From NCBI RefSeq assembly GCF_009707465.1, contig NZ_CP046120.1, positions 2,509,501 through 2,573,500 of the forward strand: a DNA stretch of 64,000 nt, in the 5' to 3' direction. The translations under genes and the position numbers were made by a program. Origin of the DNA: Novosphingobium sp. Gsoil 351 (GTDB lineage Bacteria > Pseudomonadota > Alphaproteobacteria > Sphingomonadales > Sphingomonadaceae). The notes under the pieces were generated by a model. It saw only the letters and a list, made by a program, of their open reading frames with translations, did not search any database and was not told the DNA's origin. Of the stretch, positions 45,222 through 53,884 are shown one piece after another. Each line of letters opens with the position of its first letter. Position 1 is the first letter of the stretch.

Positions 45222-45971
45222 TTAGAGGTACGGGCGCGGGGTGCTGGGGGTATGATCGAAGCGCGTGAACTCCCGCGCGGCGTCCATATCGGCGATGAGG
45301 ATCTCGCTAAGATTCCAAGTGATCAGGTTGGATTGACGCAGCGCCTGCAAGGTGCGGTTGGTATGGACGAGCGACAGCCCGAGCATGTCTGCGATCTGAG
45401 TCTGGGTAACGGTCAGCGCTACCGAATTGCCATGGGCCAGCCCGGTCTCCATCGCCCGTTGGACGAGGAACACTGCCAGGTAGGCAATCCGCTCGCGCGC
45501 GGTGCGCTGCCCCAAGGCGACGAGATGCTCCTCAAGCGCTTCTTCCTCCTTCGCCGCCAGCCAGATCACGTCATAGCCCAATTCGGGATGCGTCTGGATC
45601 AGTTCGGGGAAGCGACCGCGCGCAAACACGCATAGCCGCGCGCTGGTCAAGGCTTCGACCCCGTGCGTCAGCGGCTCGCCCATGGCTGCCTGAAGTCCGA
45701 TGAGGTCGCCTGGAAACATGAAATTCACGATCTGGCGGCGTCCGTCCTCGAGCAGCTTGAAACGGATCAGCACGCCTTCCAGCACGGTGAACACGTGAGC
45801 GCTGCGCTGGCCCTGGACTAGCACCTGGGTGCCGCGGTCGATGCTCAGCTCGCCCTGCTTGAACCGTTCCATGTAGGCGACCTGACCCGCATCGAGTGGG
45901 CGCAGGCCGCGGCAGGCGGCGAGCGGGCACAACGCGCATGGCACTCGATTTTCTAATCCCGCGAACGTCAT
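45222..45971 (-). CDS. Crp/Fnr family transcriptional regulator with FNR-like cysteine cluster
   Basis: The 249-residue protein has an N-terminal cysteine cluster (VPCALCPLAAC, spacing CxxCxxxxC), a cyclic-nucleotide-binding-like beta-roll with a further Cys in SARLCVFARG, a dimer helix and a C-terminal winged helix (TVTQTQIADMLGLSLVHTNRTLQALR). The three plus one cysteines match the layout of FNR, whose [4Fe-4S] cluster senses oxygen; the third spacing is one residue shorter than in E. coli FNR. It likely controls oxygen-responsive genes. Confidence 0.9.
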   Translation of the reverse strand: MTFAGLENRVPCALCPLAACRGLRPLDAGQVAYMERFKQGELSIDRGTQVLVQGQRSAHVFTVLEGVLIRFKLLEDGRRQIVNFMFPGDLIGLQAAMGEPLTHGVEALTSARLCVFARGRFPELIQTHPELGYDVIWLAAKEEEALEEHLVALGQRTARERIAYLAVFLVQRAMETGLAHGNSVALTVTQTQIADMLGLSLVHTNRTLQALRQSNLITWNLSEILIADMDAAREFTRFDHTPSTPRPYL

Positions 45972-46060
45972 TCGTGCCCACCCCTCTCGCGTGGCCCTGC
46001 AGCCAAGGACACTCCGGAAGCTATGTCAAATGATGGCGCTGCGACCAATGTGTCCCGCTA

Positions 46061-46480
46061 TTGCCCCACGGTTCGTCGCACATCGCTCGTCGCCTGGGCG
46101 TACAAGGGTTCTTGCCATTGCCCTCGATTTCGTCGCGCTGCGTGTTGATTCTGGAAGATAGCGTCCTGGTCGCGATGGCGATCGAGGCGGCATTGGCGGA
46201 CCGTGGCTACGACACGATCGTCGCCGGGACGCTTGCCGCCGCGCATGAGCGGCTGGGGCGAACGGTGCCTGCCGCGGCGCTGCTCGACCTGCATTTGCCC
46301 GATGGAAAGTCGATCGAGCTGGCGCGCTCGCTGCATGATCGAGGGTGCCGGATCGCGATGTGTTCGGGATCGGACAGGCTGCCCGAGGAATGCGACTTCG
46401 CTGCCAGCTTTCGCAAGCCGGTAGTGCCGTCCGACCTGGTACGTTGGCTCGAAGAAAACCTCCGCGACGACGAAGCTTGA
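46061..46480 (+). CDS. Single-domain response regulator (receiver)
   Basis: The protein is a lone receiver domain: VLILEDSVLVAMAIEAAL at the first strand, phospho-acceptor in ALLDLHLPD, MCSGSD at the fourth strand and FRKPVVPSDLV with the conserved Lys. The acidic pair is ED only, where most receivers have two acidic residues followed by another, so phosphorylation may be altered. The frame opens at ATG 46061 but the domain starts near residue 26; a TTG near 46112 is an alternative start. It lies just before phyR. Confidence 0.8.
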   Translation: MPHGSSHIARRLGVQGFLPLPSISSRCVLILEDSVLVAMAIEAALADRGYDTIVAGTLAAAHERLGRTVPAAALLDLHLPDGKSIELARSLHDRGCRIAMCSGSDRLPEECDFAASFRKPVVPSDLVRWLEENLRDDEA

Positions 46481-46519
46481 ATCGCGAAGCGGCGTGCTCC
46501 ACTTGGCGTTGGCCGGCGT

Positions 46520-46544
46520 GGAACTATTCTCCGACCGACGCGTT
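46520..46544 (+). promoter_or_regulatory. Predicted EcfG-type promoter of phyR
   Basis: GGAAC at 46520-46524, 16 bases, CGTT at 46541-46544: an exact match to the EcfG consensus, 32 bases before the phyR ATG. This gives positive feedback on the stress switch. Confidence 0.75.
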
Positions 46545-46576
46545 TGTCTGCGGGTCTAAATCCGGAAGGGGTCTCA

Positions 46577-47371
46577 ATGTCGCTTGGCGCAAGAGTAGCT
46601 ACCAATCTCCCATATCTGCGCCGCTATGCCCGCGCGCTGACCGGCTCGCAGGCGACCGGCGACGCGTTCGTACGCGAAACGCTCGAAGCTGCGCTGGTCG
46701 ACGAGGGTTTGCGCCGGATGATCGGCACCGGCCGTGCCGAATTGTATCATGTATTCAACAAGGTATGGTCGAGCGGCTTCGTCGATACCGGCGTTGTCGT
46801 TGCAGGCGAGGGCAGCCATGAAGCCGCCGCGCAGGCCCGCCTCTCCCACATAACTCCGCTCAACCGCCAGGCGCTGCTGCTGACCACGCTGGAGGATTTC
46901 TCGATCGATGAGGCTGCCTTCGTGATGGACAAGGAGCCCTCGGAAGTGGAGGCGTTGGTCCAGCAGGCGGTCCAGGAGATCGACCGCGAATCCACCACCA
47001 CGGTGCTGATCATCGAGGATGAGCCGCTGATCTCGATGCAGCTTGAAGATCTCGTCCGTTCGCTCGGCCACGACGTTTGCGGTATGGCCGCGACCCGCAC
47101 CCAGGCGCAACAGATCGTCGCCGAGACCACTCCGGGACTGGTCCTGGCGGACATCCAACTGGCCGACGGCAGTTCGGGGCTCGACGCGGTCGACGATATT
47201 CTGAAGATCGGCAGCGTCCCGGTGATCTTCATCACCGCCTATCCCGAACGCCTGCTTACCGGTGACCGGCCCGAACCGACTTATCTGGTGACCAAGCCGT
47301 TCCAGGAATCGACCGTCCGCGCTGCGATCAGCCAGGCGCTGTTTTTCGGATCGAGCCGCCCTCTGGCGTAA
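46577..47371 (+). CDS. phyR: General stress response anti-anti-sigma regulator PhyR
   Basis: PhyR links phosphorylation to release of EcfG. The 264-residue protein has an N-terminal ECF-sigma-like domain (about 1-130: LPYLRRYARALTGSQATGDAFVRETL, then ITPLNRQALLLTTLEDFSIDEAAFVM) and a C-terminal receiver (about 135-255) with IIEDEPLIS, LADIQLAD and the FITAYPERLL and VTKPF motifs. When phosphorylated it binds NepR by sigma-factor mimicry. ATG 46577 follows GGAAGGGG. An exact EcfG promoter lies upstream. Confidence 0.97.
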   Translation: MSLGARVATNLPYLRRYARALTGSQATGDAFVRETLEAALVDEGLRRMIGTGRAELYHVFNKVWSSGFVDTGVVVAGEGSHEAAAQARLSHITPLNRQALLLTTLEDFSIDEAAFVMDKEPSEVEALVQQAVQEIDRESTTTVLIIEDEPLISMQLEDLVRSLGHDVCGMAATRTQAQQIVAETTPGLVLADIQLADGSSGLDAVDDILKIGSVPVIFITAYPERLLTGDRPEPTYLVTKPFQESTVRAAISQALFFGSSRPLA

Positions 47372-47397
47372 GCAACGCCGCAATCGAAGGGCTTAAT

Positions 47398-49071
47398 TCA
47401 GCCTTTCGATTGCGGGCGGGAACGCAACGCGAAATCCACGGGCATTCGCACCGGCAGGATCAGCGCGCAGCGCACCCCTTCGGGTTCGAACTTGAGTTCG
47501 ACCGGGTTGCGCAGTTCGTGGGCGACGATCTTTTCGATCAGTTCGGTGCCGAAGCCGCGCTTGCGTGCCCCCTGGCTTACCGGGGGACCGCCGCGCTCCG
47601 CCCATTCGATCCGGGCCAGATCCTGGGTAATCAGGTGCCAGGTCACCGCAACTTGGCCTGTGGGCACGCTTAGCGCGCCGTACTTGGCGGCGTTCGTCGC
47701 CAGTTCGTGAATCGCCAGGCCCAGCGACAGCGCGTCGTTGGGCGCCAACTCCACCGCGGGTCCGGAAATGTCGAGCGCGCGTTCGCTGTCCTGTGCGTAG
47801 GGCGCCAGTTCGGCACGCACGACCGCGCCGATCGGGGTCGATCCCCAATCGGACTGGGTGAGCAGGTCGTGCGTCGCCGACAGCGCGCGAATGCGACCTT
47901 CGAGGCTGCTTGCGAAGCTGTCGAGATCGGTCGCGCGGCGCCGGGTTAACGAGAGGATCGAAAGCACATTGGCGAGCGTGTTCTTGACCCGGTGGTTCAA
48001 CTCTCGTGTCAGCGAATTGCGAATCGACGCCTGCTCTTCCAGCCACGTCAGCGCCTGGCGATCTTCCGCCGCCTGCCGGGTGACCAGCCGAGCGAGCACC
48101 AGCAGCAGGCTCGCCACCAGCATCCCGAAAAGCATCGTCAGCAGCGACATCGACGACAGCGTCGACGGCCGGCTGCTTTCCACCTGGAGCACCCATGGGC
48201 GATTGGCGATAGCCAGCGGCTCGGTGACGGTGACCCCCGAAGGATCGGCCAGCGGGGTCTGGGCAAGCAGGTTCGCTGGTCCGATCGAGCGATCGTAGAG
48301 CCGGATCCCGACGTTCTCGCTGTTTTCGAGCTGTAGCGCCGAGTGAAGGAAGGTTTCGGCCACGAACGGGCTGTAGACGAAACCGCTAAGCCGTTTGGCA
48401 CCGTCGCTGCCGATCCTGAAGACGGGCATGTAGATGACGAAGCCCGGGCGGTGCGATCCGCTTCGGTCTTGGGCCAGCACCAGTTTGCCGGTGGCGGTGG
48501 GCCGTGAAAAGCGGACCGCTTCGGCCATGGCCATGCGACGGACCGAGTTGGAATACATGTTGTAGCCAAGCACCCCGCGATTGCGCTCGGTCTCGGGCTG
48601 GAGATAAGTCACCGGCACCGCATAGACCTGGTCGTCGGTCGGTAGTGGGTGGATCGTGAAGTTGCTCGGGCCGTGGGCGCGGATATCCCGCTGGACCTGC
48701 GGGATGTCTTCGCGATCGACCCGCATGGCCCAGCCGATCCCTTCGGCGCCGCGATAATCGGAATCGAGCCGCAACTGGCTCAGATAGGTCTGGAACAGCG
48801 ATCCGCTGACCGCCTGCTGGGTGCTGAATACCGCCGCACCGGAGCGGAGGTAGGCCTCGTGGGTATCCGCCCGCCGTTCGAGAGCGGAAGCGAGAACCTT
48901 CGCGGTCTGCGAAAGTTGGGTAACCCGGCGCTTGGTCTCGGTGCTTTCGATCGCGGCGACACTGACCAGCGTGACTGCCGAAGTCAGCAGAAAGATACCC
49001 ACCGGGAGCGCCCGGGGAAATCGTTCGTACCAGTGGCGCCGCAGCGCACGCTTACCGACTTCCCCCGTCAT
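47398..49071 (-). CDS. CHASE-domain HWE-type sensor histidine kinase (PhyK/PhyP position)
   Basis: The 557-residue protein has an N-terminal membrane helix (about 18-38), an extracytoplasmic CHASE domain at about 60-280 (LDSDYRGAEGIGWAMRV, then NSVRRMAMAEAVRF), a second helix (about 300-330) and an HWE kinase core: H-box ELNHRVKNTLANVLSI, N-box IHELATNAAKYGAL, and the W-x-E signature in IEWAERG. It lies between phyR and nepR-ecfG in convergent orientation to phyR, the usual place of the PhyR kinase. The start at 49071 was chosen from domain layout. Confidence 0.93.
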   Translation of the reverse strand: MTGEVGKRALRRHWYERFPRALPVGIFLLTSAVTLVSVAAIESTETKRRVTQLSQTAKVLASALERRADTHEAYLRSGAAVFSTQQAVSGSLFQTYLSQLRLDSDYRGAEGIGWAMRVDREDIPQVQRDIRAHGPSNFTIHPLPTDDQVYAVPVTYLQPETERNRGVLGYNMYSNSVRRMAMAEAVRFSRPTATGKLVLAQDRSGSHRPGFVIYMPVFRIGSDGAKRLSGFVYSPFVAETFLHSALQLENSENVGIRLYDRSIGPANLLAQTPLADPSGVTVTEPLAIANRPWVLQVESSRPSTLSSMSLLTMLFGMLVASLLLVLARLVTRQAAEDRQALTWLEEQASIRNSLTRELNHRVKNTLANVLSILSLTRRRATDLDSFASSLEGRIRALSATHDLLTQSDWGSTPIGAVVRAELAPYAQDSERALDISGPAVELAPNDALSLGLAIHELATNAAKYGALSVPTGQVAVTWHLITQDLARIEWAERGGPPVSQGARKRGFGTELIEKIVAHELRNPVELKFEPEGVRCALILPVRMPVDFALRSRPQSKG

Positions 49072-49168
49072 GCCGCCTTGATTTGCTCCACGCCGCGCCG
49101 ATCCGCAAGGCAACCCCGCGGCGGTGATCCCACAGCGGATGCCAGAACTTGTAAAATGCGACGCTATG

Positions 49169-49193
49169 GGAACCACAAGCGGTTGCTTTCGTT
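49169..49193 (+). promoter_or_regulatory. Predicted EcfG-type promoter of nepR-ecfG
   Basis: GGAAC at 49169-49173, 16 bases, CGTT at 49190-49193: an exact EcfG consensus match, 120 bases before nepR and inside the region upstream of the divergent kinase gene. It implies that EcfG amplifies its own operon. Confidence 0.75.
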
Positions 49194-49312
49194 CCTCACC
49201 TCGCTGGCTGAACCACGGCGAATGCGTCGTGGCCCATTGCTATGCGGATGCCGACCGGACAATGCGCCTGGGCCGGTTAGCAGCCTGACCGGCTTTGGGG
49301 GGTCAGCAACGG

Positions 49313-49501
49313 ATGAAGAAAACGAAACAGGTGAAAGACAAGGCGATGAAGGACATCGGGATGGAGCGCAACGAGCGCAGGCGGCAGGCCTCTCCCGATT
49401 GGGCGTCGGGTCTGCGGCGCCTTTACGATTCGGTGGTGGAGGAACCGCTGCCGGATTCCTTTTCGAAGCTGCTGGACGACTTAGACAGCGCGGATGAGTG
49501 A
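49313..49501 (+). CDS. nepR: Anti-sigma factor NepR
   Basis: NepR holds EcfG inactive until phosphorylated PhyR takes it away. The product of about 62 residues has a basic N-terminus and the NepR core SPDWASGLRRLYDSVVEEPLPDSFSKLLDDLD, whose two short helices bind EcfG. The ATG at 49313 is preceded by GGGG; a TTG six codons upstream is an alternative. Its stop overlaps the ecfG start, so the two are coupled at equal dosage, as expected for a sigma/anti-sigma pair. Confidence 0.94.
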   Translation: MKKTKQVKDKAMKDIGMERNERRRQASPDWASGLRRLYDSVVEEPLPDSFSKLLDDLDSADE

Positions 49502-50096
49502 GATGCGTAGCGCCGCCGACGCGGTCAGTTTCAAACGGGAGCTTACCGGCGTGATCCCGCATTTGCGGGCGTTTGCGCGCGGCCTGTGCGGTCGTCCCGA
49601 TCTGGCGGACGATCTCGTGCAGGAAACCTTGCTCAAGGCCTGGGCCGCGCAGGAGCGGTTCGAGCCGGGCACCAGCATGCGGGCCTGGACCTTCGTGATC
49701 CTGCGCAACGCCTATCTCACCGACATGCGGCGCAATCGCTTCCGCGCCGATTATGACGAGACGGTCGCCGAGCGGATCCTCGTCGCGCCGCCGGGACAGG
49801 AGGGGCCGATGCACCTGGCCGATCTCCACCGCGCGCTGCTGACCCTGCCGCCCGAGCGCCGCGAGGCGTTGCTGCTCGTCGGCGCGGGCGGTTTCAGCTA
49901 TGAGGAAGCCGCCGAGATCTGCGAATGCGCGGTCGGTACGATCAAGAGCAGGGTCGGTCGCGCGCGCGCTACGCTCACAGCGATGATCGAAGACGGTTCG
50001 ATCCCGCGCCGCGCCGTGGGCGATGCGGTGGCGCACGATGCGATCATGGCCGAACTCGGCGCATCGACCAGTCCGCCGGAGCCAGTGCCCAACTGA
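49494..50096 (+). CDS. ecfG: General stress ECF sigma factor EcfG
   Basis: EcfG directs RNA polymerase to general stress promoters. The 200-residue protein has sigma region 2 (IPHLRAFARGLCGRPDLADDLVQETLLKAWA, then FVILRNAYLTDMRRNRF) and region 4 (LPPERREALLLVGAGGFSYEEAAEICECAVGTIKSRVGRARATL), the standard EcfG pattern. It overlaps nepR by eight bases. The ECF fold and locus identify it as the EcfG of this strain, though sphingomonads can have additional paralogues. Confidence 0.95.
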   Translation: MSEMRSAADAVSFKRELTGVIPHLRAFARGLCGRPDLADDLVQETLLKAWAAQERFEPGTSMRAWTFVILRNAYLTDMRRNRFRADYDETVAERILVAPPGQEGPMHLADLHRALLTLPPERREALLLVGAGGFSYEEAAEICECAVGTIKSRVGRARATLTAMIEDGSIPRRAVGDAVAHDAIMAELGASTSPPEPVPN

Positions 50097-50185
50097 AGCC
50101 GTCGACCGGGCCGGAGGGACTCGCCATCCGCAAGCTGCGGGTCGGCTTGCCGGTCGCCCCCGTTCTGACCTAGAGTTCGCCCCAA

Positions 50186-51345
50186 ATGGCATCGAACCCT
50201 CCCGCGACCGATCCGGAACCTGCGGCGCAGGAAGCGCTGCCGATCACGCGCCTCCTCTCGACGATGGTCTTCCTGCTAGGTCTGGCGCTGTTCCTGGGGC
50301 TGCCGTTCGTGCTCTCGGTGGGCTCGGTGGTGTTCCTGCCGCTGGTGTCGGCCATCATACTTACCATCGTCCTGACACCCCTGGCCGACCGCCTGATCCG
50401 CCTCGGCCTGCCCAACGTCGTCGCCTCGGCGCTGTCGCTGCTTGCGGCGATCGTGGCAGTGGTGCTGGCCATCCTGGTGATTGTCCAGCCGGCCTACGAT
50501 CTGGTCGATCAGGCGCCGCGCATGATCGCGCGGATCGGCGAGCAGTTTAACACGCTGCGCGGCAGCTTCGGTTGGATCGCCGACATCGACCGCCAGCTGG
50601 CGCGGATCACGGGGCATGCCTCGGGCGCGCAGGTCATCGTCGCGGGGCCCTCGGTGCTCGAACAGGTGGCGATCGCCACCCCCTCGGTGGTGATCGAGAC
50701 GCTGCTGACCCTGCTGATGAGCTATTTCATGATCGAGGCGCGGATCCGGATGAAGCGCAGCCTGCTGCTCGACCGGCACAGCTTCGGCGCCAGCCTGCGG
50801 GCGGCTCGGGTTATGCGCGATGTCCAGGACCGGGTCGCCTCATACATCATCACCGTCGCGCAGATCAATTTCGGGGTCGGCGTGCTTGTCGCGCTGGGCG
50901 CGTGGGCGCTGGGGCTGACCGCGCCGGTGATGTGGGGGGGCTCGCGATGGCGCTCAATTTCCTGCCCTACGTCGGGCCGCTGACGATGGTCGGGCTGTTC
51001 GCGCTGGTCGGGCTGGGCACCGCGGATACCATCGCCCTGGGACTGGTGCCGCCGCTCCTGTTCTTGGGCCTCCACGCGGTCGAATCGAACGTGGTCACCC
51101 CGGCGCTGCTGGGGGCGCGGTTCACCGTCAATCCGGTGATGATCCTGCTCTCGATCAGCTATTTCTCGTGGATCTGGGGCGTGATCGGGGCGCTGTTGTC
51201 GGTGCCGATCCTGCTGACGTTGACGGCGCTGGTCGAGCATCTGGGCAAGCCCAACATCGTAGGCTTCCTCTTCGGAGAACCGCTGTTCGACGGCGACGGG
51301 CGGATCGACGATACCGCCGACCCCCCAATCGCCGAAACGACCTGA
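50186..51345 (+). CDS. AI-2E transporter family permease (single-base frameshift in this sequence)
   Basis: This is a TqsA/PerM-like membrane protein with about seven helices. The first frame, from ATG 50186, ends wrongly in the middle of a membrane region after LGLTAPVMWGG; the rest (LAMALNFLPYVGPLTMVGLF, then GLHAVESNVVTPALLGARFTVNPVMI) continues in another frame to 51345. The break coincides with the G7 run at 50934-50940, and one more G gives an intact 386-residue protein. Substrates in this family are mostly unknown; AI-2 export is shown only for some members. It follows ecfG after 89 bases. Confidence 0.9.
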
Positions 51346-51349
51346 TCGC

Positions 51350-51964
51350 TTAGCCGGGGTATTCCCAGGTGCCCTGCGCGGCCAGATTGACGGCGGCGAA
51401 TTCCCAGTTGAGCAGTCCGCCGACCACCGCCTCGAGATATTTGGGCCGTTCGTTTTTCCGATCGATGTAATAGGCATGCTCCCACACGTCGATCGTCAGC
51501 AGCGGCTTGATCTCGCCCAGCGCGAGGGTGTCGCCGTCGTGTGTTTCCTCGACCGAAAGCTTGCCGTTGGCGGAGGCCAGCCACACCCAGCCCGAGGCGA
51601 AGTGCTGCTCGCCGCGCTTGCGCAGTTCTTCGCTCAGCGCCGCGAGCGAGCCGAAATCGCGCTCGATCGCTTCGGCCAGCGCGCCCTTCGGCTCGCCTCC
51701 CTGCGGCGCCAGCGAGTGCCAATAGAAGCCGTGGTTCCAGGCCTGCGCAGCGTTGTTGAACGCCGCCTTCTCACCCTTCGCCTTGGCGGCGGCGATGATC
51801 TCCTCGAGCGGGGCATCGCCCAGGCCCATTTTCGCCGCGGCCTCGTTGGTCTTGTCGACATAGGCCTTGTGGTGCTTGCCGTGGTGGGTCTGCATGGTTT
51901 CGCCCGAGATTGCCGGCGCCAGCGCGTCATCGGCATAAGGGAGGGGCATCAAATTTAGCGGCAT
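51350..51964 (-). CDS. sodB: Superoxide dismutase (Fe-type)
   Basis: SodB converts superoxide to oxygen and peroxide. The 204-residue protein carries the metal ligands: His in MQTHHGKHHKAYV, His in AAQAWNHGFYWHSL, and Asp and His in TIDVWEHAYYIDRKNERPKYLEAV. AQAWNHGFYWHS and the GGxxx-type residues around it favour iron or cambialistic use over manganese; I cannot settle the metal. GGAGCGACC before ATG 51964 fixes the start. It lies in the stress-signalling block, convergent to the AI-2E permease gene. Confidence 0.94.
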   Translation of the reverse strand: MPLNLMPLPYADDALAPAISGETMQTHHGKHHKAYVDKTNEAAAKMGLGDAPLEEIIAAAKAKGEKAAFNNAAQAWNHGFYWHSLAPQGGEPKGALAEAIERDFGSLAALSEELRKRGEQHFASGWVWLASANGKLSVEETHDGDTLALGEIKPLLTIDVWEHAYYIDRKNERPKYLEAVVGGLLNWEFAAVNLAAQGTWEYPG

Positions 51965-52003
51965 GGTCGCTCCGATCGGTGCTAGGGTCTGCAATGCGAA
52001 CGC

Positions 52004-53068
52004 GTGGCAGTGGCGATGGTGCCGCGAAACTTGCAAAGGCGCGTCGCCAGCAGCCAACCGAGGATCGCGATCAGCGTGGAGTTCAAGAACGATAGTTGGG
52101 AATTCGTCGGCGGCTTCGGCGAGCACACGCGCGACATGCTGGCGACGGTGCTCGACCAGAGTGAGGACTGCGTGAAGATCCTCGATCCTGACGGTCGGGT
52201 CGAGTTCATGAACCGCAACGGGCGCTGCTCGATGGAGATCGACGATTTCGCCACGGTCTCCGGAAAACCCTGGCACACGCTTTGGCCCGAGGATGCGGCG
52301 AATCAGGTGCGCGACGCCCTGGCGGCCGCGTTGGTCGGTCGGTCGAGCAGGTTCGAAGCGTTCTGTCCGACCGCCAAGGGGACGCCGAAGTGGTGGGACA
52401 TTCAAGTCTCGCCGGTCCGGGGCAACGCCGGCGACGTGCTGGCCATCCTGGCGGTTTCGCGCGACGTGACCGAGCGCCACCGGGCGATGGAGAGCCTCAC
52501 CACTATGGCGCACGAGATGCGTCACCGCCTGCGCAACGCCTATGCGGTGAGCGGGGCGATCGCGCTCGCCAGCGGGCGTGAATATCCGGGGGCAAGCGAC
52601 TTCGCCGAGGCGCTCGCACAGAGGCTCAACGGCCTTTCAGCGGTCCAGGGCAGCCTGATCGATCCAGGCGAGCGTGAGCAGTTGCCCGCTCTCGTCGCCA
52701 GGATCGCCCACAGCTTCGATCCCGACGGAACCCTGATCCGTTGCGACGGCTTGCCCGCGATAGACCTGGGCGAGCAGGCGGTTCGCTTGCTGGCGCTGGT
52801 CCTGGGCGAGCTGGCCACCAATAGCCTCAAGCATGGCGCGCTGCGCGATGCCCGGCCGCTCGACATCTCCGCCGGGGAGCACGATGGGGTGCTGCAGCTC
52901 GATTGGCGCGAGCCGTTGGCCGTGTCGCTTGCCGGAGCAACGTCACCCGCCGAAGGCAGTGGCTTTCGCCTGATGCAGCGCATGGCGCGCGCACACCGCG
53001 GCAGCTTCAGGATCGAGCAGCGCGACGGAGAACTGGCGGCGCATCTCGAAGTGCCGGTCGCGCTCTGA
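52004..53068 (+). CDS. PAS-domain HWE-family histidine kinase (soluble)
   Basis: The protein has no membrane segment. A PAS domain covers about 40-160 (LDQSEDCVKILDPDGRVEFMNRNG, then VLAILAVSRDVTERHRAMESL). The kinase core follows, with the H-box MAHEMRHRLRNAYAVSGAI, where HRLRN replaces the usual HRVKN, the N-box LGELATNSLKHGAL, and W-x-E in DWREP, the HWE mark. The ATP-lid region is short. Start is uncertain: ATG 52004, ATG 52016 or a GTG near 52076 that better matches the domain. It is divergent from sodB and near phyR and ecfG, so it may feed the stress pathway. Confidence 0.85.
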   Translation: MAVAMVPRNLQRRVASSQPRIAISVEFKNDSWEFVGGFGEHTRDMLATVLDQSEDCVKILDPDGRVEFMNRNGRCSMEIDDFATVSGKPWHTLWPEDAANQVRDALAAALVGRSSRFEAFCPTAKGTPKWWDIQVSPVRGNAGDVLAILAVSRDVTERHRAMESLTTMAHEMRHRLRNAYAVSGAIALASGREYPGASDFAEALAQRLNGLSAVQGSLIDPGEREQLPALVARIAHSFDPDGTLIRCDGLPAIDLGEQAVRLLALVLGELATNSLKHGALRDARPLDISAGEHDGVLQLDWREPLAVSLAGATSPAEGSGFRLMQRMARAHRGSFRIEQRDGELAAHLEVPVAL

Positions 53069-53109
53069 GCCCCGCGCGCGGCGGTCCGTCAGCCGGTCAC
53101 AGCGCAACG

Positions 53110-53730
53110 TCAGGGCTCCAGCTCGATGTCCCAGTACAGCCAGTCTCGCCAGCTATCGTGGAGGTAGTTGGGCGGAAACGCCTTGCCGCGCTCTTGCAGT
53201 TGCCAGTTTGTCGGCCGGATCGGATCGACCTGCAGCGCCATGTGCGCCTGCTTGGGGGTCCGCCCGCCCTTTTTCAGGTTGCACGGGGCACAGGCGGTAG
53301 CAACGTTCTCCCAGGTCGTCCGCCCGCCGAGGCGGCGCGGGATGACATGGTCGAAAGTCAGGTGGCGGGGCGATCCGCAATACTGGCAGACGAACCGGTC
53401 GCGCAGGAACAGGTTGAAGCGGGTGAAGGCGGGGAACTCGCTCGGCCGGACATACTGGCGCAGCGCGATCACAGAGGGGATCTTCATGTCGAGCGAGGGC
53501 GAATGAACCTGGCGGTCGTAGCTGGCGACGATGTCGACCCGCTCGAGGAACACCGCCTTGATCGCGGTCTGCCATGGCCACAGGCTCAACGGGTAGTACG
53601 ATAGTGGGGTGTAGTCGGCGTTGAGCACCAACGCCGGGCAGGCGGCGAGGTTGCGCTCAGGATCGTGCGATTGATTTTCGCCGATATGGCGCGCGCGCGC
53701 CGCGCGTTCGATGAGTTCGGGATGGAACAT
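53110..53730 (-). CDS. HNH endonuclease family protein
   Basis: The 206-residue protein has an HNH nuclease fold at about 115-165: two CxxC zinc pairs (VCQYCGS and ACAPCNLKK) enclose HLTFDHVIPRRLGGRTTWENVATAC. The first part (NLAACPALVLNADYTPLSYYPLSLWPW) is typical of a widespread, chromosomal HNH group of unknown role, not a restriction enzyme with a known partner. The start at 53730 (MFHPELIERA) fits the family. No methylase or phage gene is near. Confidence 0.9.
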   Translation of the reverse strand: MFHPELIERAARARHIGENQSHDPERNLAACPALVLNADYTPLSYYPLSLWPWQTAIKAVFLERVDIVASYDRQVHSPSLDMKIPSVIALRQYVRPSEFPAFTRFNLFLRDRFVCQYCGSPRHLTFDHVIPRRLGGRTTWENVATACAPCNLKKGGRTPKQAHMALQVDPIRPTNWQLQERGKAFPPNYLHDSWRDWLYWDIELEP

Positions 53731-53884
53731 GGTCCCGGGCGTATCCTCCCTTCGCACGCCGGATCGCCGCGGGTCCGGCTGCTCGCGGGTTTGACCATGC
53801 GCGGGCGCGCGCCGTCAAGACCGCACGCCCCACGCTGTCCCCAACCCCTTGCCGGTGTTTCGTTACCGCCACACGACAGTCGCG

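Noticed and set aside
51962..52050. GGCAC-N16-CGTT on the minus strand upstream of sodB as an EcfG promoter
   Set aside because: The -35 mismatch is at a key position, and no second feature supports it. One-mismatch matches are expected several times by chance.
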